Source: Vandiemenella viatica
Lineage: Eukaryota > Arthropoda > Insecta > Orthoptera > Morabidae
Direction: 5' to 3'
Length of the DNA: 64,000 nt
Assembly: GCA_031002005.1 (NCBI GenBank)
Contig: JARYHS010004247.1
Span: forward strand, 186,001-250,000
The notes under the pieces: model-generated
What the model was told of the DNA's origin: nothing
Seen by the model: the letters and a program-made list of their open reading frames with translations, nothing else
Databases searched by the model: none
Translations under genes and position numbers: made by a program
Shown here: positions 44,539 to 54,998 of the stretch, one piece after another
How positions within the stretch are numbered: position 1 is the stretch's first letter
How the letters are laid out: every line of letters begins with the position of its first letter

Positions 44539-45718
44539 GGTGTTAGACATAACTTCCAGTGTGGGGTTTGACGAGTCGGTGACGCGCAAACAATATTTGA
44601 GTCACAAGCCGCATACGCCAGCCACATTTAATAACAATGATGAAACTCGTGTACCGATTCAAAACCAAGATACATATACACTACCATGCGAAAGCTACTT
44701 GCATATGAAATCAGATGGAGCAGTAACAAATTCACTTATCTCATCCAATACATTCGCTTTTCTGTTTGAGGAAATTCGATATGAACTTAATGGAACAGAA
44801 ATTGACCGAAATGGAAACGTTGGTATCACAAGCACATTGAAAACGCTTATTTCTGCAAGCCCCCCACAAATGGGTGTGTTGATCAATACAGGATGGGCTC
44901 AACGCGCTCTTGGAAATGGTTACTTTGATGTATGTATACCGCTGAGTATGCTCTTGGGGTTTTGCGAAGACTTTAAAAAGATACTTGCAAATATAAAACA
45001 AGAACTAATACTAATTCGAGCGACGGACGATACAAATTCATATGTGCAAGCTAATCCAAATCCTCAGGAAAGTAAATTTACCATCAGCAAGCTGGGGTGG
45101 GTGATGCCTAATTTGCAAGTAGGTGAAAGAGAAAAACTAGCGTTGCTCAAGATGGTTGACAGTGGAAAACCACTTCACATTAATTTCAGAAGCTGGGATC
45201 AGCTGGAGTACCCATTGCTTCCAATCAGTAAGACTCAAATTTGGTCTTTGAAAACATCAACGCAACTGGAGAAACCTAGGCTTGTGGTTCTGGGATTACA
45301 AACAAACAGGAAAAGGAATTCGAAATTCAATGAATCCATCTTTGACGACTGCAATCTCACCAACGTCAAAGTGTTCCTAAATGATGTGGCGTATCCATAT
45401 GAGAACATGAATCTAGACTTTAAGAAAAACCGAACCACAGTGTTGTATGACATGTAAGCACCATTCCAACAGTCTTACTACGAGCGTGACCTTCCTTCTC
45501 CGTTACTAAAACGTGAAGACTTTATAGAAACTGCCCCTATCGCCGTAATAGACTGTTCACATCAAAATGAGTCTGTTAAAACAGGACCTGTAGACATTCG
45601 TATGGAGTTTGATAGCAGTGAGAATTTTCCTGCCTACACCGCTGCATACTGCCTGATCTTGCACGATCGTGTAGTAGAATATGTACCTCTAACCGGCGTT
45701 GTGCGTAAGCTGACATAA
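44531..45718 (+). pseudogene. major-capsid-like gene with one in-frame stop
   Basis: ATG 44531 opens 308 codons to a TAA at 45455-45457; the same frame then stays open for 86 more codons to a TAA at 45716-45718, so one nonsense change cuts a gene of about 395 codons. Motifs: NNNDETRVPIQNQDTYTLP, FAFLFEEIRYELNGTEIDR, IPLSMLLGFCEDFKKIL, INFRSWDQLEYPLLP and, beyond the stop, TAAYCLILHDRVVEY. The length is like the smallest double-jelly-roll capsid proteins (about 400 residues). The fold is inferred from context (protease and minor capsid next door) and from memory of similar proteins in insect genomes. Strand-rich; no signal or membrane segment. Confidence 0.65.
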
Positions 45719-45752
45719 AACCATGTAGCACCCAGTCCTACCAACCATTACC

Positions 45753-46226
45753 ATGCCGACCATCTTCCTGGACAGACAGGGCTTCACGAAGAAAGATGGT
45801 GGGTTTATTTTCAAAGAAGTTGCAATATGCAAGGTGCGCTCAAAGAAAATTATCGCTCCACACTGTATTTCTGTATCGTCGCCATCGTATGGAGGTAATG
45901 AGCCAGAAGTTAGATGGCTTACACATAATTACCAAGGAAAACCTTGGAATTCTCATGGTGTTTCCTTCAGCAGGATGTGCTCTATACTACATTCAATAAC
46001 CAATGAGGATGATTCAATCATTTACGTTAAAGGACGGGAGAAGGCAAGATGGATGCAGAAAATTATCAGGAAGAAATTATGCTACAACATTGAAGATTTA
46101 GGATGTCCACCACTGCGTGAACTCAAGAAAAATAATTTGAGAAAACTTTGTAACTTACATATATTTTGTAATAATATGTGTGCAATTGAAAATGTATTTT
46201 TAATCGCCAATTGGTGGGCGAAATAA
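45753..46226 (+). CDS. conserved 157-residue protein of unknown function
   Basis: Intact ATG-to-TAA frame, 34 bp after the major-capsid gene. It starts MPTIFLDRQGFTKKDGGFIF then KEVAI; the middle has WLTHNYQGKPWNSHG and SIIYVKGREKARWMQKII; the end has CNLHIFCNNMCAIENVFLIA. Cys and His cluster in the last quarter. An early Asp followed by strands (LDRQGF ... KEVAI) and a late H/C-rich end could fit an RNase-H-like exonuclease, which is speculative. I recall similar proteins, unnamed, in other insect genomes. The stop codon overlaps AATAAA (46222-46227). It is the only sizeable undamaged gene of the module. Confidence 0.6.
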   Translation: MPTIFLDRQGFTKKDGGFIFKEVAICKVRSKKIIAPHCISVSSPSYGGNEPEVRWLTHNYQGKPWNSHGVSFSRMCSILHSITNEDDSIIYVKGREKARWMQKIIRKKLCYNIEDLGCPPLRELKKNNLRKLCNLHIFCNNMCAIENVFLIANWWAK

Positions 46227-46307
46227 AAGATTTTTTAAAAATATATACTATCTTATTATTTAATTAAGATAGGTGAAATGACAAAAGAAAAATCTGGTAA
46301 AATGATT

Positions 46308-46949
46308 TTATTCTTCACTGTTTACAATTCTGTATACATCATTAAGTACAACAAAATTTTTGTATGCAACTATTTCATTCCTTAATTGCACAAAATCAAT
46401 TGGAGAACTGTAAGACACAGGAATAGGATGAACGTTGTTGATGTGCATATCCATTAACTTCGACACTGAGACAGTACATGTGTAGTAGTCACTCAACACT
46501 TTGTCAGCCATCTCACTCACAAACACCTTGTAGTATGCTGATGCGTTGAAGCTTCACTTTTTCCTGTTGGACAAGGATGCGGTCACTGCTGGCTGCACAT
46601 AGACGAGGTTCCGCCATGTAGACTCCGCGAAGAAAATGCCGCTGTTGGGGTCAGTAATGTGGTGAAATAATAACATTTTCGCTCCAGAAACTGTCCTGCA
46701 TGAAACAGTATGCTGCCCTAGTTGGATGCTGCTCTGATCGCTGTCGGTGAACATATTGGACACCGTGTCCGACTCCCTGGTGAGCACTTCCCATTCTTCG
46801 AATGAGAGGGTGATCTTGTTGTAACCCACCCTCTCAAGTACCACAACAGGATCGAAATCATGCTATGGTGACAACCCCAAAGTCAGACTCTTGGAATCTC
46901 CACCGTTGAGATGGTACACTGACGCAAAGAAGATTACTTGGCTGCGCAC
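46308..46949 (-). pseudogene. PC4-like repeat protein, copy A
   Basis: Minus strand, converging on the 157-codon ORF 81 bp away. The start codon seems changed to GTG (complement of 46947-46949), TAG and TGA interrupt the frame, and the last TAA overlaps an AATAAA (46307-46312). Two repeats of one pattern are visible: FDPVVVLERVGYNKITLSF then EEWEVL, and HTVSCRTVSGAKMLLF ... GIFFAESTWRNLV. Each has strands, a short turn with K/G-I, then x4-W-x2-L and a helix. That is how PC4/p15 single-stranded DNA-binding domains are built, so a tandem PC4-like protein is proposed. A C-terminal helical part (VFVSEMADKVLSDYY ... MHINNV) follows. Homologous to 47109-47640 and to the palindrome arms. Confidence 0.6.
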
Positions 46950-47108
46950 CGTAGCAGACTGAGAGATGGAGGGCTGGTGACACTAATTATGACCACACAC
47001 ATCATAATTTTGCTCAACTTTGCACTTAACGTCATCAAACACTAACAGTTTTTTATTTGCCTTTTTTTCCAGCTTTAAACATTGATAGTCTAGTGTTGAA
47101 TAAGGGTT

Positions 47109-47640
47109 CTATGACACCTCATTGACATGTACATTATCAATTTGCTTATCTATCAGATCCTGCACACTACAACTGGGATATTCACTATTCACTTTCACTG
47201 ATAACATGTTCACAAACGCGTTGTAGTACTTACTAGCTTGATAACTGCAGGACTTCATGGTGTTGATGGTTCTGCTCACTGCAGGGATGGTGTCGACCAA
47301 GATGCTCCAAATTGATTCGCCAAGAAACACACAATTGGTAGGAACAGCATTGTTGAAAAACCATATAGTTTTCGCTCCAGACACTGTTCGGGATGAGATG
47401 GTGTGGTCACCAAGTTATACAGTTGTTTTCACGATTGTTGAAGAAGCTACCAATTGTTTGGACCTGTGTTCTCAGCACATCCCACTCTTCATGTGTGAGA
47501 GTTACTTTATTGTACCCAACTTTTTAGAGTACAACTACTGGTTTAAATCCCAGTTTAGGTGACAAAATAACAGTGAGCCGCTTGGTGTCACTGCTGTTTA
47601 ACTTGTAGCTTGCAGAAAACAGGAGCACCATACTAGCCAT
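47109..47640 (-). pseudogene. PC4-like repeat protein, copy B
   Basis: ATG complementary to 47638-47640; the frame begins MASMVLLFSASYKLNSSDTK. The first repeat reads GFKPVVVL, a stop, KVGYNKVTLTHEEWDVL; after a frameshift near 47400 comes TVSGAKTIWFFNN ... VFLGESIWSILVDTIPAV, and then SKYYNAFVNMLSVKVNSEYP and DKQIDNVHVNEVS, ending with TAG (47109-47111). It is a tandem neighbour of copy A (160 bp between) and has kept its own promoter. About 175 residues if whole. Confidence 0.6.
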
Positions 47641-47658
47641 AGTGAACTGCGTTAGACG

Positions 47659-47694
47659 ACTGAGGACGGGCTGGCTGGCGTGATGGTATTTATA
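47659..47694 (-). promoter_or_regulatory. TATA plus TCAGT initiator of copy B
   Basis: On the minus strand TATAAATA (47687-47694) is followed 31 bp later by TCAGT (47659-47663), the arthropod Pol II initiator, and the ATG lies about 20 bp further. Copy A keeps the TCAGT (46958-46962) but its TATA is degraded to CATAATTA. Confidence 0.7.
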
Positions 47695-47700
47695 CCTCTT

Positions 47701-48500
47701 CTTTTAGCTATGACTCATATCAAACACGTACACATCTAATAGGAAATGGGTCCAATACTTAATGGTAGCCATCTTCGTCGATTTCACGATTAATAGATGG
47801 TTTTATCTTCCACTGTCTACCCACCCCAATGGGCCCCTTCAAACTGCGTGAAGATAAAATATTAACGATATTTACGTTGCTCGGTAATGGTGCATATGGT
47901 ACACGAATTAAATGTGTTCTCGTGGCGGTGATTAAACACGACTCCATAGTGTGCGTGAACTGGCAGCTTTTAAGAAATCGAGGTGGCACCATCTGATGAC
48001 GTCACATCTGCGACACTAGCGCCATCAGTTGGTGTCGCCATCTGGTGGCAGGTTGGTGAGCTAAACACGTCATTCTCGCCGTGGTCTTCACCCCCACCCC
48101 CTACCCTGTGACGTCATCTGGCCCAGCTAATACAGTTAGTACCTACTACTGTTCTATTCTTTCGTGATGTTATGTCATTTGGGACTAATCCCGCTATCAT
48201 CAACATATTCGAATAGTATTTAAAACTTCATTTCACAACGGTTTTCGATATCCATTAGAATTTGCTTACAAACAGTGACCAAAATACCCAGACAGCTTTA
48301 GAAATTGCTCAAATTTAGATATTAGAAAAATTTATGTAATGACAGAATGGGAACTCCGGGTTGTTATCTTATAAAGGCAACGGCCAATTTCCATTCAATT
48401 CTTTTTGAATAAATCTATCCCTGATCAACATCAACAAGTTGTCTACTAGTTATTAAAAATACCTTTAAAAAATCAAAAGGGGTAATTGAATACTAAATCG
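47701..48500. other. no recognised gene
   Basis: Right flank of the virus-like module. Contains GACGTCA palindromes near 47997 and 48112 and CCATCTGGTGGC-like repeats near 47988-48055; no inverted partner on the left was found. Confidence 0.5.
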
Positions 48501-48504
48501 CCAA

Positions 48505-48680
48505 GTTAATGAACAGACTAGTAAGGGCTGCTAGATTTGTTTCTGGAAATTATCGCAGAACGCAATTAGTAACAGATACGATAAAAGAGTTGGAATGGGA
48601 CTCATTACAAGACTGAAGGATGGTGAAGAGGGTCATGGGAGTGTACAAGTCTTATATTGGTGATGAGGCATGGAAAGTGT
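48505..48680 (+). pseudogene. LINE C-terminal fragment
   Basis: Reads RLVRAARFVSGNYRRTQLVT and, after that, IKELEWDSLQD before a TGA. The pattern R-A-A-R-F-V ... L-x-W-x-S-L is the C-terminal motif of CR1/L2-type LINE proteins and is also seen at 56340-56460. Only this stretch of about 60 codons is left. Confidence 0.6.
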
Positions 48681-48694
48681 GTCATATGGCCATT

Positions 48695-49062
48695 CCCTGA
48701 GGCACCATTTTTTTATAAATTAAGAAATTATTATTTACTATGCTTGAAATAATTATGGCAAAGAAATTATTAATGATTTGCATACATTTTTTGTAAAATT
48801 TATAGTAACGAGTATTCCACAGATGGTACATATAAATTGTATGTCATTAGAATAATATAAATGTCTTAGTTTTGATTGTTTGGTTGTTAAAAAAGAGGGG
48901 AAGAATAAAGATTGTTGAATAAAACTTAATGTGTGAATTTGTAATAATTATTATTGAATTGAACCTTAAATATAATTAATGAATTGCTACAAGGTATACT
49001 CACCTGGTGTATTAATTTAAAAGTAACAACGAGGAGGTTACATATTTGGCTACTGTTGCCAG
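48695..49062 (+). repeat. possible LTR end with primer-binding site
   Basis: GGTTACATATTTGGCTACTGTTGCCAG near 49036-49062 resembles an LTR ending in TTACA followed by a TGGC-type primer-binding site (compare TGGCGACCGCGG after the LTR at 61719). Two AATAAA signals lie near 48903-48925. The LTR start is unsure and no partner LTR was found downstream. Confidence 0.35.
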
Positions 49063-49423
49063 AATCCTACTGGAATCTTCTGATGTGATGATGCAATTAG
49101 TTATCGTTGAGAAAAGCCTAAGAAACAGTATGCACTACCGCATATGTCAATTACTGGAATAACGGAAAACGGAGGTAAACGGAACTTCTGATGCGACAAC
49201 TCGGGTATGTAGCAAAGAAGCGACTACGGAACAAAGCGACGCAGTAGGCAAGTACTAATTTGTTCCTTGTTTTGGCCCGGGCGTCAACGTGCAACTACTA
49301 GAATGATGGGCAGTTAAAGTGGACAGTTGACTGATAATCAGGTTTGTTATACTGTCGGACTGATTATTTACCCATTTTAATTATTTTTTTTGGTGCGGGT
49401 TACGTTAAAAATTTTAATTAGTT

Positions 49424-50401
49424 ATGGCAAACAATTGTACCACTTTAGTTGGAATTAATGTTCAAAGTGAATTGGAAGGTTTGAGTAATATGTCGGACTG
49501 GCAAACGGATAGTAAGGGTGTTATTAGTTTGAATATTGGAGATGCGAACAATGTTCAGATTGAGAATACTAGCAGTCCCAATGTTAATGAATATTTTGAA
49601 AAAAGCAGTATTAACAATAATGACCAGAATAGCGGGTTAAGTAACGAAAATAGTATTAATGTGGAGAGAGTAAATTATGAAAGTATAAAAATCTCACCAG
49701 AATTATGTCAAACATCAAACACTCGAGAAAGGAATGGTGATACCCAAATAATAATGTTCCTTTTAATGCAAATGAAAACAGAAATAATGTCAAGTCATGA
49801 AAATACCATTCAGAAAATCGCTTTGAGTCAAAATAAGACAGAAGAAGGATTCCAAGTCATGAGGGATGAAATAAGTAAAATTCTGGAGGATTGGAAGCAA
49901 GAAGTGGAAGTTAAATTAAACAACTGGAAAGACGACGAAATATCAAAGTTGGCTAAAATCGATCTGTGTAAGGATAGTTGTAGAAAGGAGGAAGTTGTGT
50001 TTAAAAAAAAAAAAAAAATTCAAGCTGCGGAGGAAAACAGTCTAGCAGAAGATATGTTAAGAAAAGAAGAATTAGATAGGAGTAGTACAGGGCTACCGTT
50101 AGATGCTTACGTAAGTGAAGAAGATATGTCACGCAGCGATAGTGCAGAATATGAAGAAAATGACGGAGATGAAATGAGAATATATTGTATAAAATGTTTC
50201 GAAGAAGAAATGAACAATGCAGGTGTATCTGAAATAAGAACACTTGAAAGTATAATAAATGGTAGCAATAGTAAAATGAACGTATATGGAGAGCAAGATA
50301 ATATCAACGTCGCGACGTATTTTGAATGCAACAAGGAAGGAGAGGGCAAGGAAGTTTGGTCCAAGGCACAAAGTCGGATAGCCAGCATCGATTTGAAATG
50401 A
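49424..50401 (+). CDS. 325-residue ORF, gag-like, intact
   Basis: One of the longest open frames here, from ATG 49424 (MANNCTTLVGINVQSELEG) to TGA. The N-terminal third is rich in Asn, Ser and Glu. Residues about 100-175 (QIIMFLLMQMKTEIMSSHEN then EEGFQVMRDEISKILEDWKQ) look like a coiled coil. A lysine run (FKKKKKI, from a 15-A tract at about 50003-50017) is followed by an acidic C-terminal half. No zinc knuckle or enzyme motif. The coiled-coil start recalls the gag at 62637, and a primer-site candidate lies 370 bp upstream, so it may be the first half of an LTR-element gag. It could also be a host gene fragment. Base use is AT-rich like its surroundings. Confidence 0.45.
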   Translation: MANNCTTLVGINVQSELEGLSNMSDWQTDSKGVISLNIGDANNVQIENTSSPNVNEYFEKSSINNNDQNSGLSNENSINVERVNYESIKISPELCQTSNTRERNGDTQIIMFLLMQMKTEIMSSHENTIQKIALSQNKTEEGFQVMRDEISKILEDWKQEVEVKLNNWKDDEISKLAKIDLCKDSCRKEEVVFKKKKKIQAAEENSLAEDMLRKEELDRSSTGLPLDAYVSEEDMSRSDSAEYEENDGDEMRIYCIKCFEEEMNNAGVSEIRTLESIINGSNSKMNVYGEQDNINVATYFECNKEGEGKEVWSKAQSRIASIDLK

Positions 50402-50958
50402 ATTTTCTAAAGGATGGGAGAGAACAATTAATGAACTTGTGCCTTTTCAGGGTAATTGTAGGATTTGTTTATTATCTTGTAACCATTTTTAGTGTTAGCA
50501 AAGAATTTTTATTTACTATGACACCATCCGGCTGAACACCCGTGAAGATTATATTTCATCTGCAACATGTTTGCCGAATGTTGTGTCCGCTATTGGAATC
50601 CCCATAGAAGGCTTTAAGAGATACAAGTGAAAGTGTAAGGGAACTCCAACCTCAATCTTCCTTGTTGCCACATAGATTTCCTTTTTGGGACTTTTAATTT
50701 CTACCATCTGTAATGAATTTACGATATTAAAAACTAAGAAGAAGATACTCATGAGCAATATTCGGCTTTTGAACTACCGTCATAAAATTGTAGAACTGTA
50801 TTATCGATGTTTAAATGAGAGCATTGTAGTTCTAACTAGTCCTTACTCACTAAGCATAAGCCTTCCACCTTTGTAACCTGTAGTTTGTAATGGAAGACTT
50901 GGGTTCAACGTACATTCCCATAATTTTTTGTTTTTAATCACCAATCCCCTTTACCCCA

Positions 50959-50981
50959 TTTTTTTTTTTTTTTTTTTTTTT
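50959..50981. repeat. poly(T) tract, 23 T
   Basis: May be the tail of a minus-strand retroposon; no flanking duplication found. Confidence 0.75.
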
Positions 50982-52205
50982 GGTTTCCTCGGTAACTTTT
51001 TTATTTGATATGAGGCATAGAAGTACTTATCGCAAACTTTTTTCTAACACAATTCTTACTCATAATTTTCAACTTATAGATCCTTCCATGAATTTACTCC
51101 CATTCAATGCTTATTAGATTTTTCCAAAGTTGAATCTATAAGAACTGCTGGATCTGAAAGCATTAAGAAATTTACTTGAAAATTAGCAAACTGTAAAATT
51201 GAATTAACAACGAATTATTGAGATTATATTCGTGAATACAGTATTTAAAAAAATTATGACCCATTTCACACAGAGAATATTGTATTTTACTTTGTTTGGG
51301 ACCACTTTAACATACACCTTCGATTCGCGTCACTTGTTAAAATTTTTAATTTATGTGAAGCCATGCGGTGACGTTTATAAGGGGAGACCACCAACTATAA
51401 AATTCTTATTCGATATATACAGTGTGTAATATGGTAAAAGTTCATGGTCAGAGATGTAACGTGGCAAAGCAGTAAGATACGTTTCTTCGCATGGAGCAAA
51501 GAAAAGAGAGGAGACCACGTAAGGGATCTTCTCCATACAACGACGTGACGCCGAGTGGAGAGTGGAGAGGTGGCGTGGTCGCCATATTGGTAGGGTCAAG
51601 AAACACAAGGAATGTATACGGAACGGAAGAATTTCTTCGTTTTTAATCATCGCATTACTAAAAATGTAGCCTATTGGGTCACATTTATAAATACCGTAAT
51701 TGATATAACCTATACAAACATTAGAATTCAAGGAAACAAGCTGCTAAATAATTTTTGATAGAAATTTTGTATGCCGAAACAGAACTTTTTTCTCCCTACA
51801 GTCGCAAAAAAATACAACAAGACCTAAGCTTAATATTGCTGTTTCAAATAGATTGGATAGCTGTTCAAATAGATTATATCATCACATTCCATTTCAATAA
51901 TTTTAATCCTTTCAAAATCTTTGATGAGAAAGATTACAAAATAAAGAAAAATAGATCTAGACCTATTTACAAGCAGAAGCAAGTCCTATATGAAATTATT
52001 AAAATAGCCTAGATGAATGGTTAGTACTTTAAAACAACGGAAACTTTCAAAAGAATTCACGGCTTACTTGAAAGATATTGCACTAGTATTCGATAGACCT
52101 ATTTAAATTCTTCAGCAGCATCAGTGCAAGGGGAGTCTATCATTACCGTGGGTCCACAATCTGATGAATTCTTTAGTTCTCGAGATATACTGTCTCAAAA
52201 ATGAG

Positions 52206-52502
52206 GTGGTTAGGTTGAAATGTGGCTTGGACCAAAAGAAAAGAGAACTAAGTGAGATATCAAAAAATTGTGTTCTTTACTTTCAATTAGTTTCGTTAAG
52301 TTACATAAGTATTCATCATCACATTATGGCACCAATGTAATGATAGAACTGGCCAGTGCAATTATCTTGCTACTATATACCAAAATTCGCAAACTTGTGT
52401 CACTAACAACGTGCTCAATAAATTACTAATAACAAATAAATAATTTGTTCCTTATGCTAGAAAAAGAATAATCTGCAACAGGCTGCATTTCAACCTAATT
52501 AC
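52206..52502. mobile_element. MITE-like element, about 290 bp
   Basis: 17-bp ends GTGGTTAGGTTGAAATG and, inverted, GTAATTAGGTTGAAATG match in 15 positions; the inner 13 are perfect. Non-coding. The left 40 bp recur at 38292-38331. The superfamily is undecided because the target duplication is unclear. Confidence 0.5.
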
Positions 52503-53230
52503 AATTTGACTTAATGTTGCCATAAAAAGAGTTAAAAGATGCAAATGCAACCAAACACTTTAACCGTATTGCGAATTACATTTCAGATAACAACAAAATG
52601 GACTTCATTACGATTACTAGATCGCATTTCACAAATTATCACAAATAATTTCATCAAACACTTTCAACATAAATTAGGTACAACTGGACTAAAGCACATA
52701 GAATCATGTATTCGCTTCATCGCGATGTAAACTTGATCCACACGTGAAAAATAGTAAGATAAAATGGTTCTCTGCATCAGCAAATATTTGATAACACCGT
52801 CGTCCTATTGAGAGCTGTGAATAAACTTTTTTAACAGGCACTGTAAATCTATAATGACATCTATTATGTCTTGCAGACGCCGCATTACAAATACTTCAGG
52901 AACAATAATTTCAACGTGACTTACCTATGGAATGTTATTCCAGGTTTTTTTTACTTGTTCTGTTTGTGCAACCATAGGCAACACAATTTGGCATTATAAA
53001 ACACCTTGAAATATCCGAACGTGAAATGTTCACAGCAGGAAGCTAATGAAAACAGACCAATGTTTTGAACTCACGAAGATGGCGGCTCCGGAGACAGGCT
53101 GCTTCACAGTTTAAGCGACACCTGGGCTCCCCTCTATTCCTACCTCCATGTTTCTTCGCCGTTGTCGGGAAAATTGGTCTTTGAGATATTCCGTGGCGTT
53201 CAAATACTTTATACGTCAGATAATTTTTCT

Positions 53231-53304
53231 TGGCTCGTAGCGCAGTGAGCGTGCTCTCTGCTTTTTATAAACTTCGTCGCTTGATCAAATCTCGCTGATG
53301 TGAG
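53231..53304 (+). repeat. tRNA-like sequence, possible SINE head
   Basis: CGTAGCGCAGTGAG fits a Pol III A box; the B-box position has TGATCAAATCT instead of GGTTCGAATCC. It is followed by an A/T-rich tail. A decayed tRNA pseudogene or SINE head. Confidence 0.3.
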
Positions 53305-54998
53305 ATTTTTTATTTATTAATTCAAATGTGTATACGGATAATTTCTGGCAATTAACTTCAAAAATTATGTACACTAATTTTCGACGATGCTATAAGTTGT
53401 GATAGGGACCGCTTCTATCATCTTTCGAAGTTAGCAGCAAACCCTCCCGGCCCCTTTTGCGGAAAGGAACATCTGTCCAACTGCGAAGGTCGAGCATTGG
53501 TATTTGTTTTTACCTGCCGCAGCAAATGCATCAATTTTTTAAAATATTAGTAACTTTCTTTGTGAACATTATAATGAAGTTCGAAAGCGTTGGTTTCTCC
53601 ACAACAAACCGCAGTTAAAAACTTTTTATGTGCATAATTGTTGGGACTGATTGAATTATCTGTATACACATTTGAATAAGTAATTAAAAACTTGGCAGCA
53701 GCGAGATTCTATCTGGTGACGATGGTCATATGAAGCACAATGCTTGCTCACTGCACCTCCCACACCTAAGACTTCTGTAAGATAAAAAGTATCTTAATAC
53801 AACTGAGTATTTCAACACCGATTTTCTCTACAACGGCGAAGGGCAAGTTACTGTTTTGTTGGATACCACTCGTGGCCATGACATTTTAATTGGTGGCCTC
53901 ACCTTGTTCTAACAAATAAAGTATAGTACATTAAATAATTTTGAAACAAAGTTTTGCAGAAATGTAATAAATATCGTAAACACTATGATAACAACAAATT
54001 TCTGTAGTTTGAAGATGGTTTGACATTTTTTTACTATTGTAATAGCTGACAGCAGCAGAAAAATATTAATTTTATCTATCTCCATGCTTTTGCGGCAAAC
54101 TTACAAGCTTTAAGAACAACAATATTTTAATATTGATTAATGCTGCTTGAGAGGGATGATTGCAAGGTTTATCATAAAGATAAATAGATGTATGAAAATT
54201 TACGACAAAGATGAAATAAAAGAAGAAAATTATACCGTCATGTAGCGCTGACAATAATAATCGTACTCTAGGATGGTATTTGCTTCTGGTTTCAAAAGAA
54301 ACTTCTCAAAGTATGTAACACCATGGGCCACGATACAATGGCCCTATGAGTTGGATACATTGCAGAATATCGGGAAATAATAATAAAAAAAATAGTTTTC
54401 CGCACGGTCTTGTTAGAAGTTAAACATATTGGCGAGATCATTGAGAGCATGAAATTCAATTATCCCTCATTAATAGCTTCGAAACTTCCCTCTACTCATC
54501 ATTAACATTGTTAACTTGAGGTTAAAAACTATAACGAAAACAGAGAGTAGCCATGTGTTACAGAATTATTATTTTTTTTTATGTTTTCCTCGATAATGTG
54601 AATTCTAAAGTTATAACTGCACTTTAGCTCGTCTACTAGACAAACGTGCATTCCTAAAATACAGAAGTAAAAAAGGATGATTATTGCATATTCTTCGTCC
54701 TTAATGTATAAAAATTATGATCTCTCTCTTTCTTTCTTGAAGCAATCAGCCAGCACATTGTGTACGGATAACTGAGTCTTTGACCGAGGTCAGTAGCGTA
54801 TAGGGAAAGACGTTTTAACACTCATGATTCCGTCTTCCACACCGTTCCTGATCTATACTCTACTAGCAAAGCATAACATAGCAGATTTATAAAATGTTTT
54901 AAAATTTGTGACATTGTTCCTCCGTAAGATACCTTAGTTCCACGTAACTCTAAAACTATACTTAAAGACATACTTGATAAAATATAAGCATGTGATTT

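Larger units (their letters stand above)
41450..47700. mobile_element. virus-like module with capsid and protease genes
   Basis: A fossil of a double-stranded-DNA element or virus integrated in the genome. Plus strand: protease, minor-capsid-like gene, tiny basic ORF, major-capsid-like gene, 157-codon ORF. Minus strand: an unknown gene on the left and two copies of the PC4-like arm gene on the right, converging on the plus-strand block. Protease plus two capsid genes is the hallmark of Polinton/Maverick elements and their viral relatives. No polymerase, integrase or packaging ATPase was seen, and no terminal inverted repeats, so borders are set by the outermost genes. Confidence 0.7.
50402..54990. 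other. 4.6 kb without recognised gene
   Basis: AT-rich. It holds a T run (50959-50981), a short inverted-repeat element (52206-52502), a tRNA-like sequence (53231-53304) and GC-richer patches near 51360-51600 and 53075-53110. Open frames such as 51755-52012 have no domains. Confidence 0.5.

Noticed and set aside
41450..48160. Terminal inverted repeats around the capsid module
   Set aside because: I compared 40.5-41.4 kb with 47.7-48.5 kb by eye and found only short chance matches (GACGTCA, CTACT), so no ends are called.
50001..50388. Overlapping hydrophobic minus-strand frames, membrane-protein-like
   Set aside because: Shadows of the Lys/Glu-rich plus-strand ORF at 49424-50401.
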